64,000 nt of DNA from Centroberyx gerrardi (lineage: Eukaryota; Chordata; Actinopteri; Beryciformes; Berycidae). Under the pieces are notes generated by a model. The model worked only from the letters and a program-made list of their open reading frames with translations, was not told the origin of the DNA and ran no database searches. Positions within the stretch are counted from its first letter, which is position 1. Every line of letters begins with the position of its first letter. Both the position numbers and the translations under genes were made by a program. Of the stretch, positions 11,268-24,488 are shown one piece after another. The stretch is taken from positions 10,638,621 to 10,702,620 of the forward strand of contig NC_136012.1 in the NCBI RefSeq assembly GCF_048128805.1, read 5' to 3'.

Positions 11268-13649
11268 CTTATCTTTGTTGGGTAAAGTCTGAGTCCGGCT
11301 AAAAGTGTCTCCTCCGTTAATACTGATCAGTTCCGCATCTACAGGCGGAAACGGCGCGGGGAAAACCACCACGTCACTCTTCAGTGTGTCTGAGCTGAAA
11401 CACACGTCATACTGCTGAGTAGATTTAGAGTAAGACCAGCTCCCGTCAGGGTGGGTGGTGATCATTGGGGCGCTGTACCTGCTGAAACTGCCGTCGGTCC
11501 TGTGGCATTTGACAGCTATTAAACTGATGAGGCTCAGTAGAAAGATCACTGACACCGACACAATGGCGATCAGCAAATACAGGTTTAAATCAGAGAAGCT
11601 CTCCTCCTTTATCGGCACGTGTCTGAACTGAGTCTGGGTGTCAGCTGTGCTTTCAACCACCACGACATCAATAGACACAGAAGCTGACAGGGAGGGTTCT
11701 CCGTTATCACAAACCAACACCACCAACGGGTGAGTCTTCACGTCATTGTCACTCATTCGCCTCTTAGTCCTGATTTCCCCGGTGCTGGTTCCGATTCGGA
11801 AGAGGTTGGTTCCCTTGGGCTCAGAGATGTGATAAGAAAGCAGCGCATTGTAGCCAGAGTCTGCGTCTACAGCCCGGATCTTGGCCACAAAGTAGCCCGC
11901 TTCAGCAGAATAGGGAATGTTCTCACTGTTAACGGAGCCGTGCTCAGAATAGGGCGCGAGAATCCCGGGACTGTTGTCATTCTCATCCAGGATTAAAACG
12001 TTCACAGTCACGTTGCTGCTGAGCGGAGGAACACCAGAGTCTGTGGCCTGAACTTTAAACTGGAACGTTTTTAACTCCTCAAAGTTAAAAGACTGCAGGC
12101 TGACTATATCTCCAGTCTCTGAGTTGATGTTGACCATTGTAGACAGCGGCAGTGAGTTACTATTACTGTCTAAAAATGAATAGCTCACCTGGCCATTCTG
12201 GTCAACGTCAGAATCAACAGCAGACACAGTTTTAATATGTGCTCCTACTGGACTGTTCTCTTTCAAGTAAACATTGATCACAGGTTCTGAGAAACAAGGC
12301 GAGTTGTCATTGACATCAGAAATGTGTACGGTAATAGCACTGGTGCTGGAGAGAGGCGGGTTACCTTTATCTGTAGCTATAATAGTGAGATTGTACTGAG
12401 CAACACTCTCTCTGTCAAGAAAACCATCAACTACCAATGAGTAATAGTTTTTGTAGTTTGTTTCCAATTTGAAGAGGGTCTTGCTATCTATTTTACAATG
12501 CACTTCTCCGTTTTTGCCTCCATCTTTATCGAAGACTGACACAAGTGCAATAGCAGTACCTACTTTAGCGTCCTCCTTTACTGTGTTCAGCAGTGACGTC
12601 ACAGTGATCTCAGGAGCATTGTCGTTTAGATCTATTACTTCTACCAGTACTTTACAGTGAGCAGCCATTGGAGGTTGACCTTTGTCAGCAGCCTCTGCGC
12701 GAATCTCAAAGGCAGGATTTTCCTCAAAATCAACACTACCTTTTACTGTAATTGTACCTGTTTTGGGGTCAATCTGAAATGCGGTTAGTACATGGTCTTG
12801 TCCTTTATCCCGAAGAGAATACACAATCTCACTGTTTGTGCCTTCGTCTGCGTCACTTGCATTCAGTTTAATCACTGTCGTCCCAATCGGCATGTTTTCG
12901 AATATTCTAATTTTATATAAAGGGCTGCTGAAAATTGGAGGGTTATCATTTGTATCCAAAACATGTATTATTACTCGTGATGTACCAGATTTCTGTGGAA
13001 TCCCCCCATCTATAGCAGTCAGTGTGATTTGGATCACAGACTGTTTCTCTCGGTCTAAAGCTTTTTGTAAAACTAATTCAGCCGACATGCTATCTGTTCC
13101 TTTGATTGGAACGAGAGTAAAATATTCATTTGGTGTCATGTTGAACGTGTTTACCCTGTTCTTCCCAATGTCTGCATCTACGACTTCCGATAAGGCGAAT
13201 TTCATTCCAGGTAAAGTGTTTTCTGCTATATTTATAGTTTGCAATTTCTCAATGAATAACGGGGCATTATCATTTACATCTAGAATATTTATTTCTAAAC
13301 GATACAGCTTCAATGGATCATTTATCACGGCCTCTACGCTGACGGTGCATTTCGGTGCCTTTGCACAGAGCTCCTCTCTGTCTATTCTCTCATTGACGTA
13401 GAGAACACCAGTCTTTAAATTCACCTCGAAATATTTTGTCTTTGATCCAGTAACAATCTGAAACATACGGGACTGCAAATCATGGACATTGAGGTTAAGA
13501 TCCTTAGCGATATTTCCAACAGAAGTTCCCGGATTCACTTCCTCTGAGACGGAATAGGAGAGCTGCCCAGACACCGCTTCCCAGTAACACTCGACCAGCA
13601 CAAGCATTAGATATGGAACAATAGACCTCCTTCTACTCGGTAAAGACAT
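11268..13649 (-). CDS. Clustered protocadherin (gamma-like) variable exon V4, B class
   Basis: This variable exon has 794 codons. The start is the ATG of [11 protein letters not shown]; the open frame runs four codons further upstream but only to a TTG, so that extension is rejected. The signal peptide is about 1-28, cleaved before [11 protein letters not shown]1 carries the B-class pattern [12 protein letters not shown] and a C-x5-C (CAKAPKC). The donor is AAG/gtaagcc. The tail ends LPNKDK instead of the commoner LPNKEK. EC6 has two private changes, S-A-S-V-S (T to S) and STADTQTQ (I to T). V6 is the closest copy, with the same signal peptide and EC1, but EC2 and EC4 differ clearly: V4 has DSKTLFKL where V6 has [10 protein letters not shown] perfect RE1 silencer lies 517 bp beyond the donor. 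Confidence 0.93.
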
Positions 13650-13896
13650 AATTCCATACAATGTGGTGCAAGCATAGATCCAAATCTAAGAAATCCCGTC
13701 ACCAATAGTCCAAGAAAAGAAGTTATAAATAAAAATATAGGCTACGTTTAAAATATTTTACATATGGAAAAAATAGACCAGCCCTCCGTCCTTTCACACT
13801 CGCTCTTCGTCTCTTTATGACAAAGCCCTGAGAAGCCAAATCGTCCTCTGAAACTGGGAGGAGCGTCGAGCTACCGGAGAGACAATCTAAAAGTTA

Positions 13897-13920
13897 TGGT
13901 CTACAGTGTCGCCACGTGGC
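13897..13920 (-). promoter_or_regulatory. CSE/CTCF-like promoter element of V4 (B class)
   Basis: The minus strand reads GCCACGTGGCGACACTGTAG then ACCA, about 248 bp above the ATG. The A-class CGCT is CACT here, but a CpG is present in GGCGAC. Confidence 0.75.
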
Positions 13921-14480
13921 GATTTGAAAAAACTACACTAATATAAAACCCATACTGAAGGGATCCAATTTCTACAACACGAAATAATGCCTTCAAATTC
14001 ATATGGAAAGCAGCAGCTAATACAGGCCATCTACATTTCAAAGAGCGGTTTAAGGTATAGTGAAGGCTTTTTCAATGTCTCTGTTGTTACATATATGACT
14101 GATATGTTTTAGAACCATCGGCATAGGTTATCTATGGGTATATCAATTGAGTGTATATGATATATTTAGGTATGATCGAGGTTCCTTTTACATCTGACCA
14201 GGGTGGCTTTTCAAATTAACAAAGAAAACAAAAATCTCATACGCAAACCTTGAAAGGACGGCGTTCTAATGCAAAATAACAATAAAGGAAAACGTGTTAA
14301 TTTGGCTCTTAACCTGTCCAGTGAATTTCTCAAATGACTGTTGTTGCAGTCATTCTCATAGACAGAGAGTCGTTGTTGCTATCAATTGGAAGATGGAAAT
14401 GTTTATAGTAGTGTAAAAGGGAACAGCAAGAATGACATATGGTCGCATAAAATGAATGAGAAATGTTAGTCTGATGTAGC

Positions 14481-14501
14481 ATCACCACCATGGACTTCAG
14501 T
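14481..14501 (+). promoter_or_regulatory. Degenerate RE1-like remnant behind V5
   Basis: Only 13 of 21 positions match. The centre ACCATGGAC is present but the right half is lost. Probably not bound by REST. Confidence 0.25.
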
Positions 14502-14735
14502 ATATTCCTGTTCCCAGGAAGACTTTTAGAAAAAAACAAACTATAAAAGCATGTAAGTAGGTAAGACACAGATTTAAAGGCCACGAAGACAAGTCAATGT
14601 CGATTCCTAAACTCTGCTTTTGGAGACAACTGAAACATATCTATTCTTCATATAGCATATTCGAGGATGAGCAATGATGACTGAGAGAAAACATGTCCTC
14701 AAATGAAAAACAAAGATTTGATTTTTTTTTCTTAC

Positions 14736-17114
14736 CTTCTCTTTATTGGGTAAAGTCTGAGTCCGGCTAAAAGTGTCCCCTCCGTTAATACTGATCAGTT
14801 CCGCATCTACAGGCGGAAACGGCGCGGGGAAAACCACCACGTCACTCTTCAGTGTGTCTGAGCTGAAACACACGTCATACTGCTGAGTAGATTTAGAGTA
14901 AGACCAGCTCCCGTCAGGGTGGGTGGTGATCATTGGGGCGCTGTACCTGCTGAAACTGCCGTCGGTCCTGTGGCATTTGACAGCTATTAAACTGATGAGG
15001 CTCAGTAGAAAGATCACTGACACCGACACAATGGCGATCAGCAAATACAGGTTTAAATCAGAGAAGCTCTCCTCCTTTATCGGCACGTGTCTGAATTGAG
15101 TCTGGATGTCAGCTGTGCTTTCAACCACCACTACATCAATAGACACAGTAGCTGACAGGGAGGGTTCTCCGTTATCAGAAACCAACACCACCAACGGGTG
15201 AGTTTTCACGTCATTGTCACTCATTCGCCTCTTAGTCCTGATTTCCCCGGTGCTGGTTCCGATTCGGAAGAGGTTGGTTCCCTTGGGCTCAGAGATGTGA
15301 TAAGAAAGCAGCGCATTGTAGCCAGAGTCTGCGTCTACAGCCCGGATCTTGGCCACAAAGTAGCCCGCTTCAGCAGAATAGGGAATGTTCTCACTGTTAA
15401 CGGAGCCGTGCTCAGAATAGGGCGCGAGGATACCGGGACTGTTGTCATTCTCATCCAGGATTAAAACGTTCACAGTCACGTTGCTGCTGAGCGGAGGAAC
15501 ACCAGAGTCTGTGGCCTGAACTTTAAACTGGAACGTTTTTAACTCCTCAAAGTTAAAAGACTGCAAGGCGACTATATCTCCAGTCTCTGAGTTGATGTTT
15601 ACCATTGAGGCTATCTGGGTGTTCTTCGGGAAACTATCAATTAAAGAGTACGTTGTCTTTGCGTTTTCATTCAAATCTGCATCAAACGTCGTCATAGTAT
15701 GAATAACAGCTCCCACTGGACTATTCTCTTTCACATAAACATTAATAATAGGTTCCAGGAAACGAGGCGCGTTGTCATTGACATCAGAAATGTGAACGGT
15801 AATAACGCTGGTGCTCGATAGAGGCGGGGTCCCCTCATCTGTAGCTGTAATTGAGACATTATACTGGGAAACACTCTCTCTGTCAAGATGCCCGTCAACC
15901 AACAATGAATAATAATTTTTATAGTTTGATTTTAATTTAAATGGCACGGAGCCAGTGAGCTTACAGTCTGTGAGGCCATTTTTGCCTCCATCTTTATCAG
16001 TTATAGTCACCAAAGCGACAACTGTTCCTATTTCAGCGTCCTCTTTTACTGGACTCATGAGTGATGACACCAAGATTTCTGGAGAATTGTCATTGACATC
16101 AATAACTTCTACTAAAACCTTGCCATGTGCACTGCGAGGAGGAGTCCCTTTGTCTCGTGCTTGCACACGAATTTCATACGCTTGAGTTTCCTCATAATCA
16201 ATATTCCCCTTTACAGTAATTTCACCAGTTTCATCGTTTAGGGAAAATGTATCATCGGGGTTTAAACGTCCCCTTTCTGTAAAAGTGTATACAAGCTGAC
16301 TATTGACACCTTCATCTAAGTCAGTAGCGCTCAGAGTTAATAATGTGGCTCCAAACTTCGCATTTTCAACAACCTGAACCTTGTAGAGAGGTTTAGTGAA
16401 CAAAGGCGAATTGTCATTTACATCCATTACATTCACAATTATCTGCAAAGTCCCGGACCTGGCAGGTTTACCTCCATCTACAGCGGTCAGTGTGAGTTCA
16501 ATAACAGCCTGTTTCTCTCTGTCTAAAGCTTTCTGCACCACCAATTCAGCAGACACACTCTGCTCTCCACTGCTCTGCACATCCACGGTGAAGTATTCAT
16601 TTGAGCTCAGCTTGTAGCTCTTTATCGAGTTACTGCCTATGTCTGCGTCATGAGCTATTGGCAGTGGATACCGCTCCCTGGCATATGAGGACTCATACAT
16701 ATCAATTGTATTTATTTCATCCAGAAAAGACGGTGAATTGTCATTAATATCAAGAATACTAATTTCAATTCGATGGAGACTTCGAGGATGACTCAATATG
16801 GCCTCTATATTTAAAGAGCACTTTATCGTATTAGGACAAAGCTCCTCTCGGTCTATCCTCTCGTTAACGAACAGGATTCCAGTTTTCTGATTTACCTCAA
16901 AATACCGCGTTTTATACCCCGAGTTAATCCGAAGACCAGTGGCTTCCAGTTCCTGTACATTGAGGTTTAAATCCTTAGCGAGATTCCCCACTACTGTGCC
17001 TTTGTCCACCTCCTCTGAAACTGAATAAGATATCTGAGCCGCAGACCAATCACAGAGACAAAGCAGAGCGACAAACAGACCCCCAAAATAATCCCATTGT
17101 TCCCGAGCAGCCAT
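14736..17114 (-). CDS. Clustered protocadherin (gamma-like) variable exon V5, A class
   Basis: This variable exon has 793 codons, from ATG ([12 protein letters not shown]) to AAG/gtaagaa. It is the second member of the V3/V5/V8 set. EC3-EC5 match V3 almost residue for residue, while residues about 119-148 (end of EC1, start of EC2) differ: [13 protein letters not shown], then [15 protein letters not shown]6 has LVSDNGEPS in place of LVCDNGEPS, a cysteine-to-serine change from one base at 15178; V12 has the same change. If the frame is read past the donor it continues 40 codons before a stop, but that segment is intron. Unlike most copies it has no good RE1 site behind it, only a remnant near 14481. 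Confidence 0.93.
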
Positions 17115-17329
17115 CGCTGTTTAATCACAAGAGCCGAGTCCAAGTTTCCGCATATGCACAAAAAAACATTAAAACAAACTGTTATATATCCAATCTTGCT
17201 TAAGGTCCAACCCTTCTCGCAACGGCTCGATTCGAGTGTTTCCTCTTTCCACAAAGAACTACGAGCTGATGACGTTTTCCTTTTTTCATGAACGGAGGAG
17301 GAGTTTTAGACACTGAACTCATTATTTTC

Positions 17330-17353
17330 TGTGGTCTCCAGCGACACCACGTG
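17330..17353 (-). promoter_or_regulatory. CSE/CTCF-like promoter element of V5 (A class)
   Basis: Identical to the V3 element, about 216 bp above the ATG, within a duplicated upstream region. Confidence 0.78.
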
Positions 17354-17839
17354 TTTTTTTGGTATACAATTTAGATAGCCCAAAAGAGAAGAGGAAGTGT
17401 TCGTTATGTCTAATGAAGTGCATTAATGAGAAACAACTATGTTGAACCAAACCACCATAATTAATGGGTGAAGAGCTCACCCCTAAATAGAAAAGAGATT
17501 AAACTCATAATATCAGTAAATCAAACCATATAGAGAGTAACTAAAGTTCAGCTTGCTATTCATTAATACAGTATTGATTCACATTATTCTCTAGGTGTTT
17601 TACATGCTCGTTGCCTCTAAGCAATTAATATTATTCATGAAGAAGACATGAGATTATCTGCTAAGAATTGATCTTAACCACAATTTAAGGACCACGGACA
17701 CCATATGAATCTCAACTCGTTGTTATGAAAAGACCCCAACATAGTATTGCCCAGATGGGCAGGTTAGGAAGTTGTGCCACTGGTTGAGAGGTCCAGTGGT
17801 GTATAAAAGTTCAGTGTTACAAATGAATGTAGTATTGTT

Positions 17840-17890
17840 GAGAAGAGAAGACAAGAGAAGAGAAGAGAACATAAGAGAACAGAAGAGGAG
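17840..17890 (+). repeat. Purine-rich AGAGA repeat
   Basis: Duplicate of the repeat at 10677. The V9 counterpart near 28716 is cut down to about 13 bp. Confidence 0.85.
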
Positions 17891-17893
17891 TTG

Positions 17894-17914
17894 TTCAGCA
17901 CCACGGACAGCGCC
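17894..17914 (+). promoter_or_regulatory. RE1/NRSE behind V6, exact consensus
   Basis: A second exact 21/21 match, 511 bp beyond the V6 donor, in the duplicated copy of the V4 spacer. Confidence 0.93.
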
Positions 17915-18424
17915 TCAATGTAGTTTACATGCATGTACTGCCATTCTTTGATGATTGCTGAATTGACTGTAAAGTAGCTAAAAGATCATAAAATATTCCG
18001 TGCAAAGTATTCACATTGGTTATATGATTTTTTCCCAAAGAAAGTGTACAAGCCATGCCCGGAACAGTAATGTTCAGCAGTCATTCATTCCCCTGACGCC
18101 TTTCTATTGCGTAACAGAAATAACTTAAACAATTTTGAATAAAATTTGACGTGAGTGAGTACCAAAAAATGGGACTAAAATTTGAAAGAGAACATTTCCG
18201 AGTTGTGACCACTTTCGAAAACATAACGATGGGTAAGTGGAGCTACCTATAACGATTTCTAGGTAGAGCTAAACAATAATTTACAGTCTACAATGGTGTA
18301 TGTATGACGTTAGTGTTCTTATCGCTGTGTGTTAAAAAAAAGATATATAATGCGTTCAACCAAATGTTTAAATAAGAGGCTGCACTCAGTTGAGAAAACT
18401 ATTCTAAGACGAGGCATGGCTTAC

Positions 18425-20806
18425 CTTATCTTTGTTGGGTAAAGTCTGAGTCCGGCTAAAAGTGTCTCCTCCGTTAATACTGATCAGTTCCGCATCTACA
18501 GGCGGAAACGGCGCGGGGAAAACCACCACGTCACTCTTCAGTGTGTCTGAGCTGAAACACACGTCATACTGCTGAGTAGATTTAGAGTAAGACCAGCTCC
18601 CGTCAGGGTGGGTGGTGATCATTGGGGCGCTGTACCTGCTGAAACTGCCGTCTGTCCTGTGGCATTTGACAGCTATTAAACTGATGAGGCTCAGTAGAAA
18701 GATCACTGACACCGACACAATGGCGATCAGCAAATACAGGTTTAAATCAGAGAAGCTCTCCTCCTTTACCGGCACGTGTCTGAACTGAGTCTGGATGTCA
18801 GCTGTGCTTTCAACCACCACTACATCAATAGACACAGTAGCTGACAGGGAGGGTTCTCCGTTATCACAAACCAACACCACCAACGGGTGAGATTTCACGT
18901 CATTGTCACTCATTCGCCTCTTAGTCCTGATTTCCCCGGTGCTGGTTCCGATTCGGAAGAGGTTGGTTCCCTTGGGCTCAGAGATGTGATAAGAAAGCAG
19001 CGCATTGTAGCCAGAGTCTGCGTCTACAGCCCGGATCTTGGCCACAAAGTAGCCCGCTTCAGCAGAATAGGGAATGTTCTCACTGTTAACGGAGCCGTGC
19101 TCAGAATAGGGCGCGAGAATCCCGGGACTGTTGTCATTCTCATCCAGGATAAAAACGTTCACAGTCACGTTGCTGCTAAGAGGAGGAACACCAGAGTCTG
19201 TGGCCTGAACTTTAAACTGGAACGTTTTTAACTCTTCATAGTTAAAAGACTGTAGACTGACTATATCTCCAGTCTCTGAGTTGATATTTACCATTGTAGA
19301 CAGCGGCATTGAGTTACTATTATTGTCTAAAAATGAATAGCTCACCTGGCCATTATGATTGATGTCAGAATCAATTGCAGATACTGTTCTAATAATTTCG
19401 CCTACTGGACTGTTCTCTTTTACGTAAATATTAACGACGGGCTTTGGGAAGCGAGGTGCATTGTCATTGACATCAGACACATGAACAGTAATAACACTGA
19501 TGTTCGAGAGAGGCGGACTCCCTTCATCAGTAGCTGAAATGGTGACATTGTACTGGGGAGTGATTTCTCTGTCAAGAGGCCCGTCAACCACTAAAGAATA
19601 ATAGTTTTTGTAATTTGTCTCTAATTTGAACGGAACGTTATTTAAGATGTCGCATTTCACTTCACCATTTCTGCCAGCATCTCTGTCGAGAATTGATACA
19701 AGCGCAATAGCAGTACCTACTTTAGCGTCCTCCTTCACTGTATTGAGCAGTGACGTCACAGTGATCTCAGGAGCATTGTCATTTAGATCTATTACTTCTA
19801 CCAGTATTTTACAGTGAGCAGACATCGGGGGCTGAGCTTTGTCATTTGCTTCTGCACGGATCTCGAAGGCTGTGGTTTCCTCAAAATCAACATTAGCTTT
19901 GACCCTAATAGCACCTGTTTGAGGATCAATGTGAAAAGTCTCTAATATATGGTCCTGTCCCTTACTTCTTAGAGAATACAGTATCTCACTGTTTGTTCCT
20001 TCGTCTGCGTCGCTTGCATTTAGTGTAATCACTGTTGTCCCAATTGGTGTGTTTTCAAATATACGAGTTTTGTACAAAGGGCTACTAAAAACTGGAGGGT
20101 TATCATTTATGTCTAACACTTGTACAATCACCTGTGACGTGCCAGACCTCGGCGGCATGCCTCCATCTATAGCAGTCAAAGTGAGTTGTATCACAGGCTG
20201 TTTCTCTCGATCTAATGTTTTCTGTAAAACCAATTCGGCAGACACGCTTTCGCCTCCTTTGATTGTAGTGAGAGTAAAATAATCATTTGTTGTTAATTTT
20301 AAGCTATTAACTGTATTCTTACCAACATCTGCATCGATTGCCTCCGATAAAGCGAATTTCATTCCAGGCAAAGTGTTCTCTGCTATGTCTATGGTTTGTG
20401 ATTTTTCGGTGAATAACGGAGTATTGTCATTAACATCCAGAATATTTATTTCTAAACGATACAGCTTCAATGGATCGTTTATCACGGCCTCTACGCTGAC
20501 TGTGCATTTCGGTGCCTTTGCACATAGCTCCTCTCTGTCTATTCTCTCATTGACGTAGAGAACACCAGTCTTTACATTTACCTCGAAATATTTTCTCTTT
20601 GATCCAGTAACAATCTGAAACATACGCGATTCCAAATCCTGGATATTGAGGTTAAGATCCTTGGCGATATTTCCAACAGAAGTCCCCGGATTCACTTCCT
20701 CTGAGACGGAATAGGAGAGCTGCCCAGACACCGCTTCCCAGTAACACTCGACCAGCACAAGCACTATATATGGAACAATAGACCTCCTTCTACTCGATAA
20801 AGACAT
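18425..20806 (-). CDS. Clustered protocadherin (gamma-like) variable exon V6, B class
   Basis: This variable exon has 794 codons. The chosen start is the ATG of [11 protein letters not shown], matching V4; the frame stays open 11 codons further up only to a TTG. The donor is AAG/gtaagcc. EC1 is close to V4, but EC4 ([16 protein letters not shown] then [18 protein letters not shown]) is shared with V10, which suggests a conversion tract in EC4 between non-adjacent genes. EC4 also has [10 protein letters not shown] where most copies have [12 protein letters not shown]5 uses [10 protein letters not shown] (F to Y), a variant also seen in V10, V11, V14, V15, V16 and V18. The spacer to V5 is a near copy of the V3-V4 spacer, including an exact RE1. 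Confidence 0.93.
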
Positions 20807-21045
20807 AATTCCATACAATGTGTTCCAAGCATAGATCAAAATCCAAGAAATTCCGTCACAAATAGTCCAAGTATAGAGTTAAAAACCTAAAAATATAGAT
20901 TAATGTATTTTTTTATGTGGATAAAATCAGCCCTCAGTCCTTTCTCGCTCGCTCCTCGTCTCTTTATGACAAAGCACTGAGAAGCCAAATTGTCCTCTGA
21001 AACTGGGAGGAGCGTCGAGCAACCAGAGAGAAAATCTCAATGTTA

Positions 21046-21069
21046 TGGTCTATAGTGTCGCCACGTGGG
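21046..21069 (-). promoter_or_regulatory. CSE/CTCF-like promoter element of V6 (B class)
   Basis: The minus strand reads CCCACGTGGCGACACTATAG then ACCA, about 240 bp above the ATG. It differs from V4 by CTATAG for CTGTAG. Confidence 0.75.
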
Positions 21070-21632
21070 GATTTCAAATAACTGCATTAATATAAAACCA
21101 ATACTGCGTGGATCCGATTTCTACAACACGAAAAATAACCTTCAAATTCATATGGAAAACAGCAGCTAATACAGGCCATCTACATTTCAAAGAGTGGCTT
21201 GTAGATGTTTCTGTTGTTACACAAATGATTGATATATTTGGAACCATCGTCATAGGCGAACTCTGTTATGTAGAATTGGATATACAGTGCATGTGAAAAA
21301 GTATTGATCGAGGTCCCTTTTACACCAGAACAGGTAGCATTTAAAATAAAGCAAATATATGCATAGTCTTACAGACAGTGAAACATAACGTTCTTGAGAC
21401 GATGGATTTACAAGCTTCTTCTGTGAAATAACACTAGATGCAAACATGTTAATCTGGTTCTTAACCCGTTAAGTACATTTCCAAAGAGACTGATGTTGCT
21501 GTCAGTCTCATGGACAGAGACTCATTGTTGCTATCAATGCAAAGATGGGAACGTTGGTAGTAGCTTATGGGTACAGCAAAGTATGGCTTATGATAGCAAA
21601 AATAAATGTGATAACTTTTAGTCTGACGTACC

Positions 21633-21653
21633 CATACCAACATGGACATGCAC
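21633..21653 (+). promoter_or_regulatory. Degenerate RE1-like remnant behind V7
   Basis: About 11 of 21 match. It is recognisable only because its surroundings (GTCTGACGTA before, TTCCCAGGAA after) are homologous to those of the V5 remnant. Confidence 0.18.
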
Positions 21654-21894
21654 ATTCATGTTCCCAGGAAGAAATTTAGATACAATTTAGATGTAATTTT
21701 AAAAGATTTAGATAAGCTCGGCATGCACCTAGATAAGATACAGACTTAAAGGCCGCGAAAAGAGAGTCAGTGTCGATTCCTAAACTCTGCTATTGTAGAA
21801 AACATATCAATCCTTCATGGATTTGAGGATGAGCAATATTGACTGGGAGAAAAAATGTACTCAGATGAAATACGGAGATTGGATTATTTCTTAC

Positions 21895-24273
21895 CTTTTC
21901 TTTATTGGGTAAAGTCTGAGTCCGGCTAAAAGTGTCTCCTCCGTTAATACTGATCAGCTCCGCATCTACAGGCGGAAACGGCGCGGGGAAAACCACCATG
22001 TCACTCTTCAGTGTGTCTGAGCTGAAACACACGTCATACTGCTGAGTAGATTTAGAGTAAGACCAGCTCCCGTCAGGGTGGGTGGTGATCATTGGGGCGC
22101 TGTACCTGCTGAAACTGCCGTCTGTCCTGTGGCATTTGACAGCTATTAAACTGATGAGGCTCAGTAGAAAGATCACTGACACCGACACAATGGCGATCAG
22201 CAAATACAGGTTTAAATCAGAGAAGCTCTCCTCCTTTATCGGCACGTGTCTGAACTGAGTCTGGATGTCAGCTGTGCTTTCAACCACCACTACATCAATA
22301 GACACAGTAGCTGACAGGGAGGGCTCTCCGTTATCACAAACCAACACCACCAACGGGTGAGTCTTCACGTCATTGTCACTCATTCGCCTCTTAGTCCTGA
22401 TTTCCCCGGTGCTGGTTCCGATTCGGAAGAGGTTGGTTCCCTTGGGCTCAGAGATGTGATAAGAAAGCAGCGCATTGTAGCCAGAGTCTGCGTCTACAGC
22501 CCGGATCTTGGCCACAAAGTAGCCCGCTTCAGCAGAATAGGGAATGTTCTCACTGTTAACGGAGCCGTGCTCAGAATAGGGCGCGAGAATCCCGGGACTG
22601 TTGTCATTCTCATCCAGGATAAACACGTTCACAGTCACGTTGCTGCTGAGCGGAGGAACACCAGAGTCTGTGGCCTGAACTTTAAACTGGAACGTTTTTA
22701 TCTCCTCAAAGTTAAAAGACTGCAAGGCGACTATCTCTCCAGTCTCTGAGTTGATATTTACAACTGATGAAATGAGAAGATCTTTCGGAGAATTATCCAA
22801 TAATGAATACGACATTTTTGCATTTTCATCTACGTCAGCATCATCTACAGTTATCTTTTTGACAATATCTCCAACTGGGCTATTCTCCTTCACATAAACA
22901 TTAATACTGCCTTCTGGGAAACGAGGCGCGTTGTCATTCACATCAGAAATTTGTACAGTGATAACACCAGTGCTGGCCAGAGGTGGAGTTCCTTCATCAG
23001 TAGCTGTAATGGTGACATTGTACTGTGATGCGCTCTCTCTGTCAAGAAGCCCATCAACTATCAAAGAATAATAGTTTTTGTAATTTGATTTTAGTTTGAA
23101 AGGGACTGAATCACTGAGTTTGCAGTTGGTAAGACCATTCTGCCCACCATCCTTATCAGTCACTGTAACTAATGCGATCACTGTTCCAATTTCAGCGTTT
23201 TCCTTCACTGGACTCATGAGTGAAGTTATGGAGATTTCTGGAGCATTGTCATTAATATCAACAACCTCAACCAGTACTTTAGAAAAGCCGCTGCGGGGGG
23301 AAGAGCCTCTGTCTGTTGCTTGAACACGTAATTCGTAAGCTGAATTTTCTTCATGATCCAAATTTGCCTTTACACTAATGTGACCACTTTGTGGTTCTAT
23401 AGAGAATTTGTCCCCTGCATTTATATTGCCGCGTTTCATAAAAGAATATATTATTTCTGCGTTTAAACCTTCGTCTAAGTCCGAGGCGTCTAATTGCAAT
23501 ATATCTGTACCCAGTGACAGATTTTCATTCACGCTCACTTTGTACAACGGTTTGCTGAAAACAGGGGAATTATCATTACCATCCAATACATTAACAAGTA
23601 TCTGTGAAGTCCCCGATTTTGAAGGTTTTCCTCCATCTACTGCAGTCAGAATAAGTTTAACAACTGCCTGCTTCTCTCTATCTAAAGGTTTTTGCAGCAG
23701 TAACTCAGCAGACACACTCTGATCTCCATTTCTCTGTACATCCAGAGTGAAATATTCATTCGGACTCAGTTTGTAGGTCTTTACTGAATTACTGCTCCGG
23801 TCTGGATCGTTTGCTATTGGGAGAGGATACGTCTCTCCCGTTGAAGAAGACTCGGAGATGTTAAATATGTGATTTTGCTCAAGGAATGAGGGCGCGTTAT
23901 CATTTATGTCAAGAACGTTGACCTCAATGCGATAAAGATTCATAGGATGGCTCAATAATGCCTCTATATTTAAGGAGCACTTCAACAAATTCGGACAAAG
24001 CTCCTCTCGGTCTATCCTGTCATCTACAAACAACTCTCCTGTTCTTAAATTAGCCTCGAAATATCTCTTACTGTATCCCGATACAATCCGAAGACTCCGT
24101 TCCTCTAGTTCCTGTATTTTAATGTTTAAATCCTTTGCGAGATTCCCCACCACCGTGCCTTTGTCCACCTCCTCGGAAACGGAGTAGGATATCTGAGCTG
24201 CAGACCAGTCAGATAAACAAAGAAGAATGGCGCACAGAATCCAGTCGGCCTGTCTGTTCTGTCGACGACTCAT
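21895..24273 (-). CDS. Clustered protocadherin (gamma-like) variable exon V7, A class
   Basis: This variable exon has 793 codons from the ATG of MSRRQNRQ, chosen because V2 starts there. Here the frame also contains an upstream ATG at 24420 (MRRDGLVN) and another nearer one (MINCFALCGL), so a longer N-terminus is possible but would put the signal core far from the end. The donor is AAG/gtaagaa. It is a V2 paralogue with the same signal and EC1, but EC2-EC3 are rebuilt: DPDRSSN replaces DADTGSN, the EC2-EC3 linker is LDGNDNSP, and TDILQLDASD lacks the NAS glycosylation sequon found at this point in most copies. The tail has KSDMVVFP (V to M), private to this gene. EC5 has EEIKTF instead of EELKTF, shared only with V9. 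No convincing RE1 lies behind it. Confidence 0.92.
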
Positions 24274-24488
24274 CCTTTTGTGTAGGAAAGACCTTAAGCC
24301 AAATAATCCACACAGAGCAAAACAATTAATCATATATATGGAGTTATGTCCTGAAGACAGCCAAGCTCCTTTCGTCTCGGGATCATCTACCGAGTGGTTT
24401 ACTAACCCATCCCTACGCATACAGGACGCTTCTTTTTTCACCGTCAACAGAGGAGGAGTTTGGGGGAATTAATGCACAAGCTTGTATA

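Larger units (their letters stand above)
13650..14735. other. Spacer V4-V5
   Basis: V4 promoter on the left. The right part is homologous to the V6-V7 spacer, including the degenerate RE1. No gene seen. Confidence 0.8.
17115..18424. other. Spacer V5-V6 (duplicated spacer, copy 2)
   Basis: Near copy of 9944-11267 with small indels (for example around 17466 and 18330). Carries the V5 promoter and an exact RE1. Confidence 0.85.
20807..21894. other. Spacer V6-V7
   Basis: V6 promoter on the left, then sequence homologous to the V4-V5 spacer. No good RE1. Confidence 0.8.

Noticed and set aside
13650-13661. Upstream extensions of the B-class frames (V4, V6, V9, V11, V12, V15, V16, V17)
   Set aside because: The extensions begin at TTG or GTG, not ATG. 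In a vertebrate gene the first ATG next to a good signal peptide is the better start, and it is shared by the paralogues.
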